A DNA stretch of 37,253 nucleotides from Treponema sp. (GTDB lineage Bacteria > Spirochaetota > Spirochaetia > Treponematales > Treponemataceae). Location: contig JAKSTL010000020.1 of the NCBI GenBank assembly GCA_024402595.1, positions 1 to 37,253 on the forward strand, in the 5' to 3' direction. Shown piece after piece: positions 32,901 through 37,253 of the stretch; position 1 is the stretch's first letter; each line of letters starts with the position of its first letter. The notes under the pieces were generated by a model. That model did no database searches, had not been told where the DNA came from, and saw only the letters and a list, made by a program, of their open reading frames with translations. The translations under genes were made by a program, and so were the position numbers.

Positions 32901-34436
32901 GATCTTCGCCTAATGAATGTGTATGGCGATTTACCTTTAATCTGTGATTTTTTTGATTTTAAGGATATGATGCATGTTTCCAGTGGAATTATCCGGGGCT
33001 ATGTAAGTATGTCTGGTACTTTTGATACACCTGATTTTAAAGGTTCTCTTACACTTTCAAAACCAGAAGTTTCGCTTCCTCAATTTTTCCACGATTCTAT
33101 TGTTGGGGACAGAATTATAATCAATGCTTCCAATAATGAGATTAGTCTTGTAGACAGTACTTTTGCTATGAAAGGTCAGAAAAAGTTTACTGTGGGCGGA
33201 AATATTTATTTGAATAAATGGCTTTTGGATAATATTGAACTTAGGGTTTTTACTCTCGACAAGCAGTTTATTCCGCTGAATATTGTCACTCCTGTTATAA
33301 ATATTTCTGGTGATTTAACTTGTGATTTGAAGATGAAGCTGGAAGATAATGTGGTTGAGTTGAATGGTAAAGTTTTTGGGGAAAAAATAAATGTAAACTC
33401 CAGTATTCAGAATCTTTCAAATGCAAATCTTTCTGGCGGAGAAAAAAATAATGCCAATGCAAAGGAGATTTATGTAAAAAGTTCACTGGAAGTATTTTTG
33501 GGAACCCATGTGCTTGTTAATTTTGATCCTTTGTTGCGATGTATTTTTGCACCAAATACTCATATTTCTTTAATCATAGACTCTTTGAATGATATTTATC
33601 AGATTGATGGCCAGCTTAACTTAAAATCTGGGGATATTACTTACATAAATAGAAACTTCTACATAAAAGAGGGTAGTGTAAAGTTTAATCCTTACGATTT
33701 GGCAAATCCTCAGCTTTCTGTAAAGGCGGAAACTCGCGAAAAAGATAAAGATGGAAAAAATGTCCGAATTATTCTTACTGCGGAAAAACAGTTTCTTTTG
33801 GATTTTAATCCTAAGTTCAGTTCTATTCCTGCCAAGTCTGATTTGGAATTACAGTCTCTTTTAGGACAGGTTGCCATTGGCGATTCTTATAAACAAAATG
33901 ATTTTAATTCCCTAGACAATGAACCTAGTTCTATTGAAAGTGATATAGGAAATAAAAATAATAATAATAATAATTTCTGGAACAGTACACCGGTAAATAT
34001 TCTTTTTTCTGCGGGTGATTATTATCTTCAATCTAATGTTACTCGAGAAATGGAGAATAAGTTGCGTGAATCCTTGAATTTTGATATATTTTCTTTGAGA
34101 ACTAATATCGTTCAGAATGTGTTTACTTCTATTTCTGAAAATGATAACTATTTGAGTAACTTTTTGAATAATACAACTGTTTATATAGGTAAATACATTG
34201 GTAGCGCTATCTATGTAGATGCCATGCTGAATGTTTCAAGAGAAAAAGAAAATGGATATGATTCAAAGAATGGTTATACAATCTTTAAGCCGGAATTAGG
34301 TCTTGAATTTGAATTACCTTTAGCAAATACAAATGTAAGATGGAGCATTTCTCCTGATATTTTTGTGTTTTCTGACAAAAAGCAATTCAAGCCAAATCCG
34401 TCTCTTTCCCTGTCCTGGAACTTTTATCTAGATTAA
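29949..34436 (+). CDS. TamB-like (DUF490) inner-membrane-anchored envelope protein
   Basis: The 1495-residue protein has one N-terminal membrane anchor (about residues 8-28) and a very long beta-rich extracytoplasmic part of repeated AsmA/TamB-type strands. The C-terminal 350 residues carry the TamB domain pattern: SGDITYINRNFYIKEGSVKF, NPQLSVKAETR and LELQSLLGQVA. TamB bridges the inner and outer membranes and helps lipid transport or outer-membrane protein assembly. In spirochetes, which often lack TamA, TamB is known to work with BamA (Borrelia); the adjacent bamA here fits. The frame is open to a TTG at 29943; the ATG at 29949 is preferred, with a weak AGG 10 nt upstream. A TATAAT at 29895-29900 may be its promoter. 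Confidence 0.88.
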   Translation: MKKIPFMAKASIAIFLIITVVTVLLARPLYKTLERTVSEQTEQLRHTISQQTGLVFTYESFSPSILSSFNIKNIKLQNESAEILTIKNTRVTYKIREIFKQNYSGVIRGVSINGVHIELSELIEIINKLTKDNERNPDFDFYTLIDFIPANVSVNNISLVYKDPSTQLDFTVKQISALNTNAQKSHIEFRLDCNAQAVIQMPSNISKKFSGEVYLNGSIYNKDEFEKSSVFLSASNVTDGTYKLNRINLLLGYKNEKITLNTIQNVFPVSLEAEYDINNNSVSAQLNTDNLNVFSVVSVQGNQELVNKLKDFRFSVNANGSYDIKNNTFTYGTNGSVFIPGEIIPKGGTVVFDIGGNNEKIDIRQLKLDGELCSASCDLYLDFNQLQLVGYADLNRLSLPNGTEISTELYFDSLPNGYMIFSPEVFIGEKVLTALQAKIIPREDSVDFEFEISDYSSLDMQEPGLISLDGSYLLSSQFVQTSVSLNRIYVKNIMEIVNQIADEKTKSDLQKVQDFVNPFMFTGDVYLSSDFKSVSYNVPYLVLANTEKDNQLLFLSANGNEQSIQLNHFDLIYDKFALNASAGLDMVLSSKAFSFFVDATTSSIPYHLQGSFDSDILTIEGDYGTEIAAHFGKNKEVSANIFFDSLPISYEKISVVLSADASFSYSQSDGPDIQVVRFEIEETDPSSSYNPKLSLSGSAGKDGAQLNSITYTDLYTSLDGTADITININDNLFDSANLNINLKDAALSGESVMLDATVSNPDQLMLTTKNLMESLYISALAEINHFSLNRFMAVKNSNNEVSATLSLSGTLEHPYVLVDVQRISFLLANEVVNANGTMTMEDSEINITNFTLNQSQWMVKDVAGKLLLKDFTGSLKAVFATKGAQSIELPMNLAIYDTYFVPDSRLPESMLVSLSSSGLTGDIIKKTVPFQVNAIYSPDFISFYSSDNLGLTGTYSFTDGLNASLKTGKALAADATGNFSDGKLDLRLMNVYGDLPLICDFFDFKDMMHVSSGIIRGYVSMSGTFDTPDFKGSLTLSKPEVSLPQFFHDSIVGDRIIINASNNEISLVDSTFAMKGQKKFTVGGNIYLNKWLLDNIELRVFTLDKQFIPLNIVTPVINISGDLTCDLKMKLEDNVVELNGKVFGEKINVNSSIQNLSNANLSGGEKNNANAKEIYVKSSLEVFLGTHVLVNFDPLLRCIFAPNTHISLIIDSLNDIYQIDGQLNLKSGDITYINRNFYIKEGSVKFNPYDLANPQLSVKAETREKDKDGKNVRIILTAEKQFLLDFNPKFSSIPAKSDLELQSLLGQVAIGDSYKQNDFNSLDNEPSSIESDIGNKNNNNNNFWNSTPVNILFSAGDYYLQSNVTREMENKLRESLNFDIFSLRTNIVQNVFTSISENDNYLSNFLNNTTVYIGKYIGSAIYVDAMLNVSREKENGYDSKNGYTIFKPELGLEFELPLANTNVRWSISPDIFVFSDKKQFKPNPSLSLSWNFYLD
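33957..33974 (+). repeat. (AAT)6 microsatellite inside the TamB-like gene
   Basis: Six consecutive AAT codons encode a run of Asn between two conserved blocks of the C-terminal domain. Changes in copy number would keep the frame. Confidence 0.7.
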
Positions 34437-34459
34437 AAAGAATATTATAGGAGTAGAAT

Positions 34460-36970
34460 ATGCGCCGACGGCTGCTTTCAATTATTATATTTTCATTTTT
34501 TACACTTTTCGCTTTAAATGCGGAAGAAGAATCAGACTGGTTTTGGAATAAGCCAATTACTAAAATTGATTTTGAAGGGTTAAAAAATGTTAAAAAAACA
34601 GAATTATCGGGAATTACCAGTTCTTTTATAGATTTGCCATTTACAGATGAATCTTACAACGACTTGTTGGATCGTCTTTATTCTCTTGATTTATTTGAAG
34701 ATATTGTTACTGATGCGAAACATGATACAAGTTCTAAAAGAGCTGATGCGGTGAATCTGGTTTTTACTGTAGTTGAACATCCTGTAATTTCGAAAATCAA
34801 TTTTGTGGGTAACTCAAAAATCCGTAATGGTGAGTTGCGGGAACTGATTAAAATTAAAACAACAGATATTTTTGTAGAAAGCAAGGTTCTTTTGGATGAA
34901 CGATTGATTCGAGATCATTATCTGGAAAAAGGTTATGCAGACTCGAAGGTTTCTCATAAGGTTGAAAAAAATCAGGATGGAAGTGGAATTGTAATTACTT
35001 TCAACATTCAGGAAGGTTCATCAACTGTTATTAGCGCTATTAATTTTAATGGAAATACCATTGTTTCGGACAGAATTCTTAAAAGTAAACTTAAGCTTAA
35101 AGAAGTTGGTTTTATGAAAGATGGTGCGTTTCAGAATTCAACCCTCGAAGCCGACAAACGAACAATCATCGATTACTACAAGGAAAGAGGTTATGTGGAT
35201 GTAGCTATTGTTGATGTAAAAATCGACAAAACTATGAATGAAGAAAAGCAGCGTCAGGAATTGGCTATTACTTTTGTACTTCAAGAAGGATATCAATATA
35301 CATTCAAAGGACTTACAATTACTGGAAACGAAGTTTTTACCGAAGAAGAACTGCTGCCTTTAATGAAACTTAAAGAAGGTGCAATTTTTAATGCAACAAA
35401 ATTTGAAGAAGGATTAAGCGAAATCACTGGTAAATATTATGCCAATGGTTATATGTCCAACGAATTTTACAGAATTCCAAATAAAGATAACGAACGAAAA
35501 GAAATTTCTTATAATCTTACAATCAATGAGCACATGAGAAGTCATGTAGAGGATATCCTTATAAAAGGTAATACTAAAACAAAGGAAAATGTTATCCGTC
35601 GTGAAATTCCTATAGAAACTGGTGATGTGTTCTCTCGTGATAAGGTTATGAACAGTATGCGAAACTTGTACAATACACAGTATTTCAGCAGTATTGTTCC
35701 TGATATTCAGTCTGGTTCAGAAGAAAATCTTATAGATTTAATTTACACAGTTGAAGAACAGTCTACTACAACATTGCAGTTTGGTATGACTTTTTCTGGA
35801 ACAAACAATCCTGATGAAATTCCAATTTCGCTTTACTTAAAACTGGAAAATTCCAATCTTTTTGGTACAGGAAAATCTGTTTCAATTTCAACCAATATTT
35901 CAAATACAGAGCAGTCAGTAGATTTATCTTATGCACAGGGATGGTTAGGAAATCTTCCAATTTCATTCAGCCAGTCTTTGTCTTATGCTCATACAAACTC
36001 TACTGCGCCATTTAATATGTTCCTCCCAGATTTGTCTTTAAATCAATACTACTATTATATGAAGTATCAGGGACATACAGGAAGCTTGGGAACTGCTTTT
36101 GCCTATAGATGGACACCTGATTTTGCAATTCTAACGCTTACAACCGGTTTGAATAACTCTGTAACTTATTATAAATATGATGAAAATATTTATGTTCCTT
36201 ATGATTTAGGTCTTTCTTATTTTGCAAATCGATGGGGATTGACCAATGCCGTTTGGACTAGTTTTTCTATTGATAATCGTGATATTAGTTATGAGCCTTC
36301 AAAAGGATGGTTTGCCAGCGAAAGACTTTCTTGGATTGGACTTATTCCAGGATGGGAAAAAGAGTTCTTCCTAAAATCTGATACAAAACTTGAAGGTTAT
36401 TATACTTTATTCGATAAGCCTATAACTGAAAAATGGAATCTTAAAGGAGTTTTTGCTGCTTATTCTGGACTCACACTTATTCTTCCAGGCTGGTACAATA
36501 AAGAGCGTTCTGTAATCAGTGAATCAAGTCGTCTTTATGTTGATGGAATGTTCAATGGTCGTTGTTGGACAGAAGCCTATAAGGATATAAAAGGTCTTTC
36601 TATGTGGAGTAATCATCTGGAGCTCCGTATTCCAATTGTTCCAAATATTGTTGGTATTGATTTATTCCACGATGCTATTGCTGTTAAACAGACAATTCCA
36701 GGCATGTTTGGTGTTAAAAAATACATGGCTGTTGGAGAAAATCCTCTTTCTCTTAATGATTTCTACTTTAGCTTTGGACCTGGAATCCGATTTATTTTAC
36801 CTCAGTTCCCATTGCACATGCTCTTTGGTTTCAGATACAGAATTGTGGATGGTAAGTTCTATTGGGGACAGCCTGATTATTTGAATGGTGAAAAAGGTGT
36901 AAAAAATAAAAAGACAGATTATAAAGATATGTTCAGTTTCACCTTGTCATTTAATCTTGTAAATCGTTAA
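34460..36970 (+). CDS. bamA: Outer membrane protein assembly factor BamA (Omp85)
   Basis: The 836-residue protein has a signal peptide ending near LNA-EE, five POTRA domains (about residues 30-430, each with the pattern I-x-F-x-G-N/L and a YxxxGY turn, e.g. DYYKERGYVD) and a C-terminal beta-barrel of about 400 residues. It inserts beta-barrel proteins into the outer membrane. AGGAG lies 6 nt before the ATG, 23 bp after the TamB-like gene. Two points are odd. The last strand ends FTLSFNLVNR rather than in an aromatic residue. The loop-6 VRGF motif is replaced by a segment reading FNGRCW. Both may reflect divergence within spirochetes. A Skp-like gene follows. Confidence 0.93.
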   Translation: MRRRLLSIIIFSFFTLFALNAEEESDWFWNKPITKIDFEGLKNVKKTELSGITSSFIDLPFTDESYNDLLDRLYSLDLFEDIVTDAKHDTSSKRADAVNLVFTVVEHPVISKINFVGNSKIRNGELRELIKIKTTDIFVESKVLLDERLIRDHYLEKGYADSKVSHKVEKNQDGSGIVITFNIQEGSSTVISAINFNGNTIVSDRILKSKLKLKEVGFMKDGAFQNSTLEADKRTIIDYYKERGYVDVAIVDVKIDKTMNEEKQRQELAITFVLQEGYQYTFKGLTITGNEVFTEEELLPLMKLKEGAIFNATKFEEGLSEITGKYYANGYMSNEFYRIPNKDNERKEISYNLTINEHMRSHVEDILIKGNTKTKENVIRREIPIETGDVFSRDKVMNSMRNLYNTQYFSSIVPDIQSGSEENLIDLIYTVEEQSTTTLQFGMTFSGTNNPDEIPISLYLKLENSNLFGTGKSVSISTNISNTEQSVDLSYAQGWLGNLPISFSQSLSYAHTNSTAPFNMFLPDLSLNQYYYYMKYQGHTGSLGTAFAYRWTPDFAILTLTTGLNNSVTYYKYDENIYVPYDLGLSYFANRWGLTNAVWTSFSIDNRDISYEPSKGWFASERLSWIGLIPGWEKEFFLKSDTKLEGYYTLFDKPITEKWNLKGVFAAYSGLTLILPGWYNKERSVISESSRLYVDGMFNGRCWTEAYKDIKGLSMWSNHLELRIPIVPNIVGIDLFHDAIAVKQTIPGMFGVKKYMAVGENPLSLNDFYFSFGPGIRFILPQFPLHMLFGFRYRIVDGKFYWGQPDYLNGEKGVKNKKTDYKDMFSFTLSFNLVNR

Positions 36971-37007
36971 AATATTTTAACCACAAAGGTTATAACAGAG
37001 GTTATAT

Positions 37008-37253
37008 ATGAAAAAATTAAATAAAATTTTGATTGCAGCAATTTTTGTATTTGGATTCAGCTCCTTTTTAACTTTTGCTCAACAGATTACAAAATTTGGT
37101 GTTGTAGATACATCAAAAGTATATAGCGCTTATTTTAGAAATTCTGCACCAATCCGTAATTACGAAAAGAAAAAGAGTGAATTTCAAGATGAAATAGATA
37201 AACGCACTGAAGAATTGCGTCAGCTTCAACAGAAAAAATTGGATTATGGAAAA
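37008..37253 (+). CDS. Skp/OmpH-like periplasmic chaperone (3' end missing)
   Basis: The first 82 residues are visible and the frame runs off the window. A signal peptide (cleaved after TFA) is followed by KFGVVDTSKVYSAYF and then a Lys/Glu/Gln-rich helix (KKKSEFQDEIDKRTEEL). This is the start of the Skp tentacle. Skp holds unfolded outer-membrane proteins for BamA, and skp following bamA is a common gene order. AGAGG lies 8 nt before the ATG. The gap from bamA is 37 bp, so the TamB-like, bamA and skp genes are probably one operon. Confidence 0.85.
   Translation, partial: MKKLNKILIAAIFVFGFSSFLTFAQQITKFGVVDTSKVYSAYFRNSAPIRNYEKKKSEFQDEIDKRTEELRQLQQKKLDYGK

Overview
The window looks like chromosome from a saccharolytic spirochete, most likely a host-associated Treponema. 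The DNA is AT-rich. It carries a Pnr/BMP-type nucleoside transport operon, a TamB-BamA-Skp outer-membrane assembly cluster, and short Cys-rich and pentapeptide proteins of a kind common in treponemes. The genus is inferred from gene content and protein style; no rRNA or other marker gene is present.

Layout. (1) 1-3857 is an accessory-looking stretch. It holds the 3' part of a large surface-type protein with Flg_new/InlB-like repeats and a DUF6273-type C-terminus. It also holds a membrane-anchored metzincin-like protease with an Asp/Tyr stalk, bracketed by two clusters of a dispersed palindromic repeat. (2) 3858-13464 is mostly housekeeping: thrA-ilvN, an unknown small protein, a membrane protein with an HExxH motif, a pentapeptide/metallo-beta-lactamase-fold pair, a zinc-ribbon/murI/purC cluster and a Cys-less ArsC/YffB-like protein. 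murI contains an in-frame 150-nt GC-rich palindromic insertion. (3) 13627-22526 is a sugar uptake and sensing module. A YtfQ-YtfR-YtfT-YjfF ABC operon on the plus strand converges with a minus-strand operon encoding a tethered YtfQ-like binding protein, a YesM-type histidine kinase and an AraC-type response regulator. Together these look like a three-component sensor for the transporter's substrate. (4) 22639-29069 holds NADP-type isocitrate dehydrogenase, divergent from a PnrA-like lipoprotein and its ABC ATPase and two permeases. (5) 29129-37253 holds thymidylate kinase, then TamB-like, BamA and the start of a Skp/OmpH-like chaperone.

Two cross-cutting patterns stand out. First, several genes without a Shine-Dalgarno sequence have a -10-like hexamer 6-7 nt before the ATG, which suggests leaderless transcription, while the other genes mostly have clear AGGAG-type sites. 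Second, in both ABC operons a hairpin with a T-run separates the binding-protein gene from the ATPase gene. The most novel single element is the palindromic insert in murI. The most coherent regulatory system is the YtfQ-like three-component sensor beside its presumed target transporter.
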